Assembly: GCF_016801865.2 (NCBI RefSeq)
Contig: NC_068937.1
Location: forward strand, 30,783,828 to 30,847,827
Direction: 5' to 3'
Source: Culex pipiens pallens
Lineage: Eukaryota; Arthropoda; Insecta; Diptera; Culicidae
DNA: 64,000 nucleotides
Made by a program: the position numbers and the translations under genes
The notes under the pieces: generated by a model
Seen by the model: only the letters and a program-made list of their open reading frames with translations
The model's database searches: none
What the model was told of the DNA's origin: nothing
Part shown: piece after piece, positions 1 to 10,804 of the stretch
Layout: each line of letters begins with the position of its first letter
Position numbering within the stretch: the first letter of the stretch is position 1

Positions 1-539
1 AATGAAAACTCTCAAAATTTCCACAAAACTACGTATTTTTGAAAAAAAAAATGATTTGATTATTTGATACCCATATTGTAAAAACTGAAATTTTGAAAAG
101 TTTTACAAAAATACGTAGTTTTGTGAAAATTTTGAGTATTTTCAAAAAAATATTGTTATTACATTCGAAATGTATGAAAAAATCCCGATCGTTTGATACC
201 CACATTGTAAAACCGGAAATTTTGAGTATTTTATTCGAAAATACGTAGTTTTGTGAAAAATTAGAGTATTTTCTAAAAATGTTGTTATTACCGATCGTTT
301 AATACCCATATTGTAAAGATTGAAATTTTGAGTATTTTATTCGAAAATACGTAGTTTTGTGAAAATTTTAAGTATTTTCAAAAAAATATTGTTATTACAT
401 TCGAAATGTATGAAAAAATCCCGATCGTTTGATACCCATATTATAAAAATTTAAATTTTGAGTATTTTTTTTCGAAAAAACGTAGTTTTGTGAAAATTTG
501 GAGTATTTTCTAAAAATTTTGTTATTATATCCGAAATGT
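1..539. repeat. AT-rich tandem repeat, units ~105-130 bp
   Basis: About four imperfect units. Each has a block reading GATACCCATATTGTAAA, then AAATTTTGAGTATTTT, then AATACGTAGTTTTGTGAAAA, then a GTTATTACATTCGAAATGT block. The GATACCCATATT-like block recurs near 67, 196, 301 and 431, giving spacings of about 129, 105 and 130 bp. Related units lie at 1682-1840, 4850-5560, 49960-50150 and 51160-51300, so this is a dispersed local satellite-like family. No coding potential. Confidence 0.75.
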
Positions 540-867
540 TCGCTTCGCTAGGAGACGGTGATTTTAGCGGATTGCAGACTGGATTTTCGCCATGTGATGT
601 GATGATTGTCTAAGCCCAAGTTGCCTAGGAATCGATAATTGGGAATAGAACCAATTCCACCTGAACCAGATTCTCACCACCATGGCAGCCGTCCATTGCC
701 GGCCGCTCCCATCTCCACCGCGCACCAGGGACAAGGAAAGGGAATTGGAAGACGGGAAGTGTTGATGCTCCACTTTTTTAAGAGTATTAAGGGAAAATCT
801 CCACGGTATCCTCAAGTAAGTTTCGCTTGGAGTTGGACGGTTTTTGGGAAGGTGAATGGTCTGAGTA

Positions 868-944
868 GACCGAGCCACGTAGCCCAGTGGTAACGCTTCC
901 GCCTCGTAAGCGGTAGATCGGGGTTCAAATCCCGGCTCGGACCA
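868..944 (+). tRNA. tRNA-Thr(CGT)-like sequence, probably a SINE head rather than a functional tRNA
   Basis: The acceptor strands GACCGAG (868-874) and CTCGGAC (936-942) pair except for one mismatch. The anticodon arm CCGC-loop-GCGG (899-913) has a 7-base loop with anticodon CGT at 905-907, which reads Thr ACG. The T arm has a TTCAAAT loop but one mismatch in its stem, and the D stem is only 3 bp. The defects, the long following tail and its place inside a direct-repeat-flanked insertion argue for a tRNA-derived retroposon or decayed tRNA. A functional tRNA is not excluded. Confidence 0.5.
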
Positions 945-1457
945 ACACAACTGGTGATCTTTTCCCTTCTGGAATCGATTGCTTAGTAAAGGGAAGGTAG
1001 TGTATCGTCACAAACTGGACCTTATCACGACACCTTAGGGAGGCGACCTATGGAATGTTAACATTAACCTTAACATGTTAACATTAAGTTGAGAATGAAA
1101 CTGCCACTGAATCCGCTTTGTAAATGCCGGCCCCGATACTCTTCAAGGGTGTTCCCCTCAGGAACTGGGAAAGATATACTTTACTAATGGTCTGAGGAGC
1201 CACCCTAGGCGAGTGGTAACGACCTTTGGCATTGTTGTTCGAATTCTTCGTGTATTCTCATTTCTAATGGGAATGCTTTCAATTCTTCTCATCTCTCATT
1301 GGATGAATTCTATCAGTCGCCCAGGCTATTTATAGCGAGGTATTTTTAGATTCAATTTCAACTGCGCTTGCAATCTTGCATGCAATCTTGTTTAAGTTCT
1401 GATGTTCAACTTGCATTCAATTTGACTCTTTGTCCGATTCTTGGATTCAACTATACC

Positions 1458-1680
1458 AGTCTCATTCCTCCTCAAGCTACCAATGCTCCACGGTTAAGTG
1501 GAAAGCATTTTGCTTACCAATCCTAAGGACAGGGGATCGAACCCCGCCGTGAGCTTGAAGTTTTTTCATTAATTCCAAATTCAATGAGTTCAGAACTTTC
1601 TCGTTGGGAGCAGATGGGTATCGAAGCCAGAACCATTCGCTTATAAAGCGAACATCGTAACCATTCAGCCACGACCGCTC
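1458..1680. mobile_element. SINE-like element with two tRNA-like modules in opposite orientation (copy 1)
   Basis: The left module reads forward and has a B-box-like GGGGATCGAACCCC (around 1530). The right module is reversed: on the minus strand it has an A-box-like GTGGCTGAATGGTTACG, an anticodon stem TTCGC/GCGAA, and a B-box-like block. The same two-module layout recurs at 49421-49653 and 50151-50372, so it is a family. The Twin SINE of Culex pipiens is known to carry two tRNA-related units; here the second unit is inverted, so identity with Twin is untested. Confidence 0.6.
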
Positions 1681-1681
1681 C

Positions 1682-1840
1682 TTTTGTTATTATATCCGAA
1701 ATGTATTCAAAAACTTGATCATCTGATACCCATATTCCAATAACATATTTTTGGATTTTTTAGAGAAAAAAATGCATTTTCAAAATACAGGAAAAATACG
1801 TATTTTTGTGAAAATTTTCATAACATAATAATTTTAATTT
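1682..1840. repeat. Continuation of the AT-rich repeat family
   Basis: Resumes the array interrupted at 539. It starts with the duplicated GTTATTATATCCGAAATGT and continues with GATACCCATATTCC and an ATACGTATTTTTGTGAAAAT block matching the units at 1-539. No gene here. Confidence 0.65.
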
Positions 1841-1849
1841 TTAACTCGA

Positions 1850-3051
1850 CGTCGTCGTGCTATCATGTCGCACCCACCATTTTGACGTTCCGAGAAAAAC
1901 GCGTTTTAATGTTTGACATTGAATAAACAAAAACAAATGATTACGGGTTTTGATTGATATTTTTCGGTGATTAATAAATGCTGCGTTTAATTTGTTTACG
2001 TTTCGGCCTACTCGTTTTTTTCGGCCATCCTCAGAACTGTAAAAATTTTATTACAAAAAACACATAGTCATTACATTCTTCGTCAAAATTTAACACAAAA
2101 AACCACTTACACAAATCTACGACTGTTCCCTACCACTAGTCGAACTCTTCTGACGTGTACGTTCTTTACCTACGTCTGATTTAACCCCACACCCCCCTCG
2201 ATCGACGACGCTACACTTGTGTTAGTGTGGGCTGCAAACCGTAAGTCCCGCAGTTTGTTTACAACCCCAGTGTAGACGGGGGGACTTACGGTTTGCAGCC
2301 CACACTAACACAAGTGTAGCGTCGTCGATCGAGGGGGGTGTGGGGTTAAATCAGACGTAGGTAAAGAACGTACACGTCAGAAGAGTTCGACTAGTGGTAG
2401 GGAACAGTCGTAGATTTGTGTAAGTGGTTTTTTGTGTTAAATTTTGACGAAGAATGTAATGACTATGTGTTTTTTGTAATAAAATTTTTACAGTTCTGAG
2501 GATGGCCGAAAAAAACGAGTAGGCCGAAACGTAAACAAATTAAACGCAGCATTTATTAATCACCGAAAAATATCAATCAAAACCCGTAATCATAAAAATA
2601 ACGGTGATCAAAAATAGTCCAAACAAAAACAAAAGCACGCAATGTAAACAATAACAAACACGTTTTGTTTGGCTGACCATTCTGTGCATTGTCCCGAAGT
2701 TTGGTTGAAGTTGGTTGCTGGAGTCCCGAGTTATAATTACAAATTTTTACGGTAGTCTAACCTGTACGTGCGTCAAACGCATCCTGACCTGAAATCCCTT
2801 TGCCCTTTGTCGCACTTAAATCAATTTTCAGGGGGTGACAAGATAGCACGACAGGATAAAAACTTCTTTTAAATGTAGAGTGACAAAAATTTTCGGAGCT
2901 TTTTTGGTTTTCATTGAATATCTCAGGATTGAAATCGAATTTTGGGGATCTGTGAAGGTCAAAAGATGAGGCATTGTGAGCTGCACAAAATGGCGTTCTT
3001 AACTCAATTTGGCCCAAAATTCACGTACGACAAGTTAGCACGATGGCGACG
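1850..3051. mobile_element. Terminal-inverted-repeat element (CGTCG...family), interrupted by a foldback
   Basis: The left end near CGTCGTCGTGCTATCATGTC and the right end near 3024-3051 (ACGACAAGTTAGCACGATGG) are imperfect inverted copies. A second member is at 8789-10740 and a fragment at 4276-4548; aligning these shows the same internal order and that 1938-2630 is an insertion. No transposase reading frame, so non-autonomous. The superfamily is not assigned. Confidence 0.6.
1937..2593. mobile_element. Near-perfect 313-bp inverted repeat (foldback), nested
   Basis: Arms 1937-2249 and 2281-2593 pair without indels (paired positions always sum to 4530), with a 31-base loop. The inserted DNA seems to run on to about 2619. 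It is flanked by AAACAAAAACAAA at about 1925-1937 and about 2620-2632, a possible 13-bp target-site duplication, although the site is A-rich. Comparison with the uninterrupted relative at 10610-10720 supports the insertion. On the + strand of the right arm a hammerhead-like core is present: CTGAGGA (2496-2502), one base, GGCC, a loop, GGCC, GAAA (2526-2529). That combination is known from Penelope-like retroelement termini, so a Penelope-related origin is a reasonable hypothesis. Confidence 0.6.
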
Positions 3052-3055
3052 AACT

Positions 3056-3245
3056 GACATCATCCCGATTCCAAAACACTATAATTTTTTGATGTTTGTA
3101 TGATTTTTCATACGATTAAAGCCAATGTCTCCCAGATAGCCAAAAACCCATAAGCTCTGTGCTTCAGTTAAGCACTGGGCCGTGCTTAACCGAGACAGCT
3201 GAACGGTGCAAAACCGGGGCAGTGCAAAACCGAGGTATGACTGTA
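3056..3245. repeat. Dispersed repeat, second copy at 51309-51487
   Basis: Both copies start GACATCATCCCG, share the order ACACTATA, TGTTTG, ATGATTTTTCATACGATTA, AGCTCTGTGCTTCAGTT, and end with GGTATGACTGTA or GGCATGACTGTA. The ATGACTGTA end resembles the termini of TA-flanked pogo-like elements, but I cannot see a matching left terminus. Confidence 0.55.
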
Positions 3246-4275
3246 GTGCCGAAGAACGTGCAGAACAAATCATTGATGATATTAAAGTCTTCAATAATAT
3301 GTTATTTATAAAGCTACTAAACATCTTTACAAATTCTTTCAACACCTATCACGTTCGACCATTTCCCAAGAGGTTAACTTGCCCCATCGGAGTGGTCCAC
3401 CTCAACCTTGTGAAGGCACTCCGCTTGGTATTACATCCTCATAGTTTTCCAAGCACACCAACGCTTGTTCACGCTCATCTTCCGCAAGCAGCATAATATC
3501 GCTTTACGATTAGTAGTTTACTCCACAATCTGTTTGTTCGTGGGTGGCGATGGTTGAATTACCCCCGGCGCTGCTGTTTCACTGATGAGAGATTTACAAT
3601 TAGGCGTTGTAAAAAAGGGGGGTAGTAATTGTGACAGTTATGAATCACTTAGCGCCAAATGTTTGGTCAGTTTTACTTTTTGTTGTTTTTCGTTTGCAAA
3701 ATTTTAAATTCAAATGTTGATCTCTTGGAAGGGCATTTAGGGACAATTTAGTCAACAGTGCGTTTTTTTATTTCGACAAGACAATATTAGCTACTGTGGA
3801 GTCCGCTGAAAGAATAAGAGATTAAGGTTTGCGTTCTTTAAGGTTTTTTCTTTAGCTTTTGTACATACTTGAAAGACACATTAACCACGTTGACCATGCA
3901 CACGTTCTTTTGTTCTAGTCCGTTTCACAACCGTTTTTCCGTTGATTTTTCGCCTCGCCTCGTGTGCCAAAGAATCGGAAATTTTCGCATAAAAATGCAA
4001 AAGAATAAGTCGCACATTTTTCCCAACCTTGCCAAACACAGGGGTGCTCCGGACACCCTGCATCAGCTGGCGGACAGCCAGCCAACCACCCACCGTCGCC
4101 GCCGCCCATTGTGTTCAATTTGTCAAAGGTGTCCGGCGTTCCTCTCGTTCACGCGTCCTCCACGCCCGCGCAAAAACCTGATGGCCAACTACGAGCTTAG
4201 TAGGCCCAAAATGCAGTGAAAAAGTCTCTGTGAAACGTATTTTTATTTCGATTTCTTGATAGGGGAACGGAAATT
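3246..4275. other. No gene recognised; mainly unique sequence
   Basis: A moderately GC-rich patch at about 3890-4200 keeps short frames open on both strands (about 70-116 codons), but with no recognisable domain, no convincing splice pattern and no good start context. I do not call a gene. Confidence 0.5.
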
Positions 4276-4548
4276 AATTCCTTCGTGCAACAAATGCCTC
4301 ACCTTTTGACCTTCACAGATCCCTGAAATTCGATTTCAATCCTGAGATATTAAATAAAAACCGAAAAAAAAGTCCGTCACTCTTGATATGAAAGAAGTTT
4401 CACTCTTGTCGTGCTACCTTGACACATCCCGAAAATTGCTGTAAGTGCGACAAACGATCAAAGGGGTTTCGACTAGAACGCGTTTGACACACGTAGATGC
4501 CCAGCTACCGTAAACATTTGTGATTTTAACTCGGGACTCGATCTGCAC
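4276..4548. mobile_element. Fragment of the CGTCG-family element
   Basis: Contains CTTTTGACCTTCACAGATCC, ATTCGATTTCAATCCTGAG and TTGTCGTGCTACCTTGACAC in the same order as 8870-9015, and in reverse order and orientation relative to 2780-2970. Both terminal blocks are missing. Confidence 0.6.
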
Positions 4549-4573
4549 AAATAAAAATTATTTTCCGTACGCA

Positions 4574-4760
4574 TACACGGAGAAAAAAGAGTTCCCAAAA
4601 TCGTGAACACCCGTTCATGAAATTGGGAACCACGAACAAAGTGTTCAAATTCCATGGTACGTTTTTGAAAATCGTACCATGGCATTTGAACACTTTGTTC
4701 GTGGTTCCCAATTTCATGAACGGGTGTTCACGATTTTGGGAACTCTTTTTTCTCCGTGTA
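4574..4760. mobile_element. Perfectly symmetrical TA-flanked hairpin MITE
   Basis: Arms 4574-4661 and 4673-4760 pair without gaps (sum 9334) around an 11-base loop. The ends read TACACGGAGAAAA and TTTTCTCCGTGTA, so the element proper starts with CACGGAGAAAA flanked by TA, as in Tc1/mariner-type elements. Weaker relatives are seen near 32205-32310 and 60262-60345. It could form a long hairpin RNA if transcribed. No coding capacity. Confidence 0.8.
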
Positions 4761-4849
4761 AGTATTGGGAAATTTACTTTTTCAGTTTTTGGCCTTTTTG
4801 AGCACGTTGCCCATTTTTTGCGTGTAAGCTACTCAGAAAAAAGAGTATC

Positions 4850-5560
4850 ATTATAAATTCTCCATAATACCCCATTCGAAAATTTATTTTTGCCCTCTGA
4901 ATTTTAGGACCAAACTTTGAAAAATATTTGCAACGGCCTAAGATTCACTACTAAAAATTGTTCTCAAAATATCGTATTTTTTCGAGAGTACTCAAATTTA
5001 CATAATTTGCAATATGGGTATCAAACGAAGCGAAATTTTGTATGTTTTTTTAACTTATTAGAGTTTTTTGGAAAGTACTAAAATTTTTACAATTTATCGT
5101 ATTTATTCAAAATACTCAAATCTTCTTAATATGTAAAAAGGGTATCAAACGAAGCAAAATTTTGTATGCTTTTTCACATTATTAGATTTTTTTTGTCAAT
5201 TACTAATATTTTCACAAATTACCGTATTTTTCCGAAAATGCTCAAATTTTCAAAATATGCAATCAAACGAAGCAAAATTTTGTTTGCTTTTTCAAATTAT
5301 TGGAGTTTTTTTTTGAAAATACTTCACAAATTACCGATATTTTTATGAAAAATCACACATTTTCAAAATTTGAAAAATTTTGACAATTTAGTTTTTTCAA
5401 AAAAAAAATCTAATAAAGTAAACAAGCAAACAAAATTTAAATTCGTTTGATTCTAATATTGCAAATTTTGAAAATTTGTGTATTTTCGAAAAATAAGGTG
5501 TTTAGTGAAAATTTTAGTATATTCCAAAAAACTGTAACAAAACTAAAAAGTGAATTTCAT
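4850..5560. repeat. AT-rich tandem repeat, ~122-bp period, opposite orientation to 1-539
   Basis: The block GGGTATCAAACGAAGC followed by AAAATTTTGTATG starts near 5018 and 5140, with a degraded copy near 5262, a spacing of about 122 bp. It is the reverse-complement form of the family at 1-539. Confidence 0.7.
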
Positions 5561-5731
5561 TCACTTCACTTCCCCTTCAAACATAAATTGAATTCTATTT
5601 TCACACATATGAGTCATCCTTAAAACGGCAATTCTTGTGGCTTTGCTGAATAAATAACACATTTTTTTCTGTGAAGAAAATTTTAAACATTTTGTTTTCA
5701 AGAAAACCTAACATATTAAAAAAAAATTTTT

Positions 5732-6698
5732 GCCTTTCTTACTAAAGAAAGGTATAGGTTTTACTTTAAGGCTGGACGTCATTTCCAGCTTCGTAAATAT
5801 GTCGATTCAGCATGAATTTTAATCGGAAAAAACGTCAAAAAATCACACTGCATCGATTTTCGACGCTTCGTCGCCAAGTCGACAAGTTGTCAAGTTGAGC
5901 TTCGAATACTGGCGCGAGAATGCTGGCGCATATATTTTGTGGCTCGACTTATACTCGTTTTGTAGTAGCTTGTCTACCGATGTTTCCTACAACATGTATG
6001 ATATCTTGGCTTTTCGGTTTCTTTTGCTCTGTCCTTTTTTGCATAACTGTCCAATGTTTATGCAAAAACTTTTGTGACATAGGACATTCATCTGGCTACA
6101 ATCAATTTGTTTCCCGTGCGCTCCTTAAATCGCCTTAATGTAGACTTCATTTGCGTAATTTTATTTAACAGGGTTCATTGGATTCCAATAGGAGCTTTCC
6201 AAGCTTTCATCGTTTATATCGTTTTCAAAGTTTTCAATGCTGGCGACGCCAATGGCTTTCTACCAAAGGTTCTCGCGATTGAGTGTGTAGTGGTGCGGTT
6301 GTTGAAAATAGCTATCTCTGACTTTGTCACTTTCTTAGAAGCTGAGTGGCTAGCTTCCCTGCACCGTGCAGCACACGCGGTTCACCGAAGCTAAAAAACC
6401 AAAACCGCGGTGTGCGTTGCCACTGGCGCATTGGAAAGCTTGCTATGATCGCGTTTGTCATAAACGCTTGTTTGATTACAAACGTACAAACATATTGTAC
6501 GATTGAAAATATTCTTTTGGTGAAAATTGCGTTTTTTATTTCTTTTGGAAATCATATCATTCATAATACTCATAATATCATCATAATACTTTGCTTTCAT
6601 CATAAGACTTTCTTTTGTGCTGACGTTATAAATAAACAAAGTCGATGTTATGAATTGAAAAAAGTTCTACCATTGTTATATTCATTAGTAAGAAAGGC
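5732..6698. mobile_element. Non-autonomous element with GCCTTTCTTACT termini
   Basis: The termini GCCTTTCTTACT (5732-5743) and AGTAAGAAAGGC (6687-6698) are perfect inverted repeats. The left end also forms a small palindrome with the next bases (CTTTCTTACTAAAGAAAG). The interior holds only short open frames (up to about 125 codons) with no recognised domain. Confidence 0.5.
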
Positions 6699-6900
6699 TC
6701 TATCTCACCCCAGGTGGGATTAAATCGGGTTTTTATTTCTCAGTCAGTAGTTTCGATTTTGATGATACTTTGTGTAAACTTTTCATAGAACCAATTTTGG
6801 CATTTTGCCTTGCCCAAAAATGATAACAATCAAAATACATGAAAATCTTGATTCAAAGTGCTTTAATCAAAAATTGATTATCCGAAAATGTTTCCGTTCT

Positions 6901-7548
6901 GGAGCTTTGGTGTCTTCAGAAGAGTTGTTGCAAAAAGGAAAGAAACAACTCTTGACTTGATTGTAAATTAGAGTGGTTCACGATTGGGGTGTTAATGAAA
7001 TTTGAACTTTTCATGAATATTTCTGGGATATTTTGTTTTCTTCTAGAAAGTTGTTTGGCTTGTCAATCCAAGCAACATTGTTAGATACACCTCTTCTTCG
7101 ACCAAATTTAGAGAACAACTTTCTAGAAGACAAAAAAATCCTAAAAATATTCCTGTAAAGTTTGAATTTCAAAAACACTTTAATCGTGAGCAGGGATGCC
7201 AGATACACAGATTTGTCTGTGTTTCACAGACATTTGAGCTCGTGTCAGACATTTTTTTAGGTACACAGACTTTTTAAAAACTTCATTAAATTGTTATTTT
7301 GTTAAAATATCAATCGAAACTTATTTCGTTAGTCTTCAAATTCTTAAAAACACAATTTTTGATGGATTTCTATGACTGTAAATTGATTTATTTGAATTTT
7401 AGACAAAGACACAGACATACACAGACTTTTTCACAGACATTTTAAAAAATCATGTGGCATCCCTGATCGTGAGCCACCCTAATTTACAACCAAGCTAAAA
7501 GATTCACCTTTTTATTTGCAAAAACTCTTCTGAAGACACCAAAGCTCC
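6901..7548. mobile_element. Foldback element split by a hAT-like MITE
   Basis: The left end GGAGCTTTGGTGTCTTCAGA and right end TCTGAAGACACCAAAGCTCC are inverted copies. Inner parts such as CTTCTAGAAAGTTGT and ACAACTTTCTAGAAG also pair. The 275-bp element at 7191-7465 is inserted in the right half. A related terminus, TTTGGTGTCTTCAGAAAACG, occurs alone near 8466. Confidence 0.65.
7191..7465. mobile_element. hAT-like MITE with 8-bp TSD (copy 1)
   Basis: Ends CAGGGATGCCA and TGGCATCCCTG, flanked by the 8-bp duplication ATCGTGAG (7183-7190 and 7466-7473). Eight-base duplications and CAGGG-type ends are typical of hAT elements. A second copy, in reverse orientation and with a different duplication, is at 14295-14570. 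No transposase. Confidence 0.88.
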
Positions 7549-8788
7549 ATAATTGCAACATTTCCGCTTAATTTTGCGGTCTGTGCTATGTCCCTAATAA
7601 AACACTTTAGTTGAGTACCTTTATCAGGGGTGACATTGGTTCTGGGCTGTCCCATATTTGAGTTATTGTTGATTTTATTCGTGCAGTTTTAACTTGTTCA
7701 CATATTCAAGTGCCCAAATATTCAAGTGCTTTGGAACCAGTCAGAAACATTACGATTTTACTGAGAACACCTCCCACAGCTCATAGGCCGCCTCGTAGAA
7801 TCATTTTCACGTTGGTTTTTATGCTAAAAGTTCTCCGCCCTCCCCCATCAAAACCTCCCTCACTTATTTTCCTTGGACTGCTCACATTGTCACTAGAGAG
7901 GGGGAGCCGCGGCTCTAATCGCCCATTTAGACTATAAATCTCACCCATAAGTAGCGGAAAATACGAGGTGCCTCTCAGAAAATGGTCTTGAGCAGTTGCC
8001 AAAAAAGAATCCCTCCTTCCTCTCCCTTCCTCAGATGTGATCTTGAGCTTCACTATTGTTGGGCTAAACATGATTTGCCTTTTGGAGACAAAAAAGAAGG
8101 TAGTCAAATTTGCCTGCAACGTTTTTGGGTGCACAAACAATGCGATCACCACGCGAGCGGGCAGGTTTGATTGGTGGGAACTTGCAATTTGAGCCACTCT
8201 GACAGTAAGGCATGGTAAGGGCTATTAGTGGGCGATGCTGTACTATGAATTAGCATTGAATTTGAATATGTCTCACAAGATTTGATCGCTCTTTTTGGGT
8301 CTCACTGACAGTGGATTAGGAACTTCCTGCGTCCTTGCCATGGAGAATGAAAATGACTTCCTTTTGTGGAGAGGAATATACACTTTCTTAGAAACAATAA
8401 TAATTCGTTATTGTCATTGCAAAAATAAGAGGAAATGGATTTGACGAAAAAAATAAATTTTGAGATTTGGTGTCTTCAGAAAACGAAATTAGAAGGTAAA
8501 ACTTTTGGCTTGGTTGAAAATTAAGATGTATCACATCAGTTTTTAGAACATAGCAATTCAGGGTTGATTTGTATTGAAAATTATGTTCTGAGGACTATTA
8601 GAGCTCTAAAAATCAAACATTTTTGTTTTTGAAAAAGATTGGGCTTTGAACTTTGGACCCAGAAACAATTGGTTACAATTTTACGGTTTTTAAAGATGCA
8701 ATTTTAAAGGTAAAATGTCTCGAAAAAGTGTAGGTAAAATTTTAAGCGCAAGGTTGCATTTGAAAAGATAAATCTAGCACTATCAGAT
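7549..8788. other. No gene recognised
   Basis: The minus strand stays open for 138 codons at 7781-8197, but the composition looks random (long Ser/Arg/Gly runs), with no domain or splice support. The GGTGTCTTCAGA terminus fragment near 8466 is the only repeat I recognise. Confidence 0.4.
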
Positions 8789-10740
8789 CGTCGCCTTCCT
8801 GCTAACTTGCCTTACGTGCATTTTAGGCCAAATTGAGTTAAGGACGCCATTTTGTGCAGCTCACAATGCTACACCTTTTGACTTTCACAGTTCCCCAAAA
8901 TTCGATTTCAATCCTGAGATATTCAATTAAAACCAAAAAAACTCCGTGCAATGTTGTCACCTTTCATATAAAAGAAGTTTCAAACTTGTCGTGCTATCTT
9001 GACACAGCCTGAAAATTGACGTAAGTGCAACAATTGGCCAAAGGAGCAGCCAAGGATTGATACCTAAGAGCATGCAATGGCACTGACCTTGTTGCGTGCT
9101 CTTCGGTTGACGTCCACGTAAGGAACATCCTGGAAGGAGCGTAACTAACTACATCCGTAGTTCTGTTAGATCATCCGAATTATCTTGATCAGAGCAGTAT
9201 AGCTCTGGTTCCTTGCGAGTGTCCTATTTTCTTACCTCCACGTTGGCTTGGTTTTCATGATGACCTAGCTGGTGGCCTGTGGAAACGGATCGTAAACCTT
9301 TGACCACCGCGGGTCAGAGTCGAGACGGCTAAAAGAAAGGGGTGCGACAATATGGGAAAGGGAAGTAATTTGTGATTGTAGACGGTATTGTTTTGATTCG
9401 CAGTATGTTGAGTCAACTGCTGTGGATGTACCGGAAACATCGCACAACGGGGTTTCTCTTCTCTTCATTCTCAGCTACCACCTATCTCCTATTTTTATTT
9501 TGCTCTTCTGATTCCCAATTCTTCACTGATTCTTCTATTTAATATCCAACATTTGATTTTAATTTTACTAACTTTTGATTCTCTTATCTCTCAAAGCTTT
9601 TCCACTCTTTTCTATCAATTGATACTGCTGTAACAAACTTTGTTTTGTTTTTTTTTTTCTTAAAAATATACTTTTCCTTAATGTAGTACTAGTAATACCA
9701 AGTCTATTTATCATTCGCCTAATCTTTTTTGATTTTATTGCGAATTTATTTATTTGAATAATTCTTTATCTGTCCTATAAATTATCATTGCTATAATCTA
9801 AGCTTGTTTTGTATCTCTATTTATTAACTATTGTCTAATTTTACATCTAATACATCTAGCTTCTCATTTTTATTTTTCAAAATACGCTCATCATTCTCTT
9901 ACTATACTTGATTTTTATAAAATAAATTCTCTTTTACTGTCTATTGTTTTCAATCTTCACCCTTTTTTCAAACAAGTGAGGTTTGAGCCCTTACTCAATT
10001 TATGAAATGGTTAAAAGATTAACACAAATATTACTATTGTATTTTTAGTCAACTTTTATAACATGCTTAGGACCCAAAATTGTAACAAAACACCGCGACA
10101 AAAGAAATAGCAACAGATAAACAGACTCAACAATAGGGAAGATTTCAGGAGAAAATAATACACAGTTAATAACAATAAGGTTTTGAATTCAAACTAAAAA
10201 TATAACAGTTTTTGCTTTAATGAAAGTTGATAGGCACACTTTAAATGGTTAGGCGCTTATACTTACATCAAACCCTACGTAATGTACCACCCCCGGCCGA
10301 GTTAAAATGCGTAACCGGAAAAGAAGGTGTGCATGCCTGGCACGAACACTCAAAGCGTATTCTAGCGCGTTGCTCGTACTGACTCAGAGCAAGGGTGAGA
10401 TGTAGGTGTAAGGGCAGTGCGTGTTCGTCGGGAACCTAGTGCATAAGATCGGTCAAGGCCCGTTCTTACACTGAAAATTGCGAATTGCGAAGTGCAACAA
10501 TTGGCGAAAGGGATTTCAGGTCAAAACGCGAAAACATTTTCAATTATAACTCAGGTCTCCAGCAACCAAATTCAACCAACAACTTAGGTGCAAAGCACAG
10601 AATGGTAAACCAAACAAAACATGTTTGTTATTGTTTGCATTGCGTGCTCTTGGTTTTATTTATTCAAGGTCAAACATTGAAACTTCGTTTTTCTCGGAAC
10701 GTCAAAATGTGACGTACGACAAGTTAGCCCGACAGCGTCG
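8789..10740. mobile_element. CGTCG-family terminal-inverted-repeat element (second copy), interrupted
   Basis: The left end CGTCGCCTTCCTGCTAACTT and right end AAGTTAGCCCGACAGCGTCG are imperfect inverted repeats of about 30 bp. The internal order matches 1850-3051 read in reverse. A ~1.45 kb block (9045-10489) interrupts it. No coding frame. Confidence 0.65.
9045..10489. mobile_element. ~1.45 kb unidentified insertion with a 22-bp flanking duplication
   Basis: The 22 bases AAGTGCAACAATTGG.CAAAGG occur at 9023-9044 and, with one mismatch, at 10490-10511, while other copies of the host element have them once. This fits a retroposon-size target-site duplication. The two ends are GC-richer (9050-9450 and 10270-10470) around an AT-rich middle. 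No reading frame or RNA structure that I recognise. Confidence 0.5.
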
Positions 10741-10804
10741 AAATACTGAAATAATCTCCGGGGTATTTTTCTTAAAACTCAAGATATCATAATTTAAGTT
10801 ATTA

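Larger units (their letters stand above)
540..1681. mobile_element. Composite tRNA-module insertion flanked by a 23-bp direct repeat
   Basis: The AT-rich array is interrupted here. The same 23 bases, starting TTTTGTTATTATATCCG, end at 539 and resume at 1682-1704, as expected for a target-site duplication of a retroposon. Other units of the array carry a different variant of this stretch. Inside are a Thr-like tRNA module (868-944), a weaker tRNA-like module near 1189-1260 (an A-box-like TAGGCGAGTGG and a B-box-like GTTCGAATTC), and an inverted pair of tRNA-like modules (1458-1680). I see no long reading frame. It may be one long SINE or several nested SINEs; the shared flank favours a single insertion or a nest with one outermost element. 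Confidence 0.5.

Noticed and set aside
868..944. Confident functional tRNA-Thr gene
   Set aside because: Mismatches in acceptor and T stems, a 3-bp D stem and location inside a retroposon-like block make a SINE head more likely.
3869..4219. 116-codon frame as a gene
   Set aside because: Open in several frames on both strands simultaneously, with no domain, promoter or splice evidence; probably due to local GC content.
7781..8197. 138-codon minus-strand frame as a gene
   Set aside because: No recognisable domain, random-looking composition and no supporting signals.
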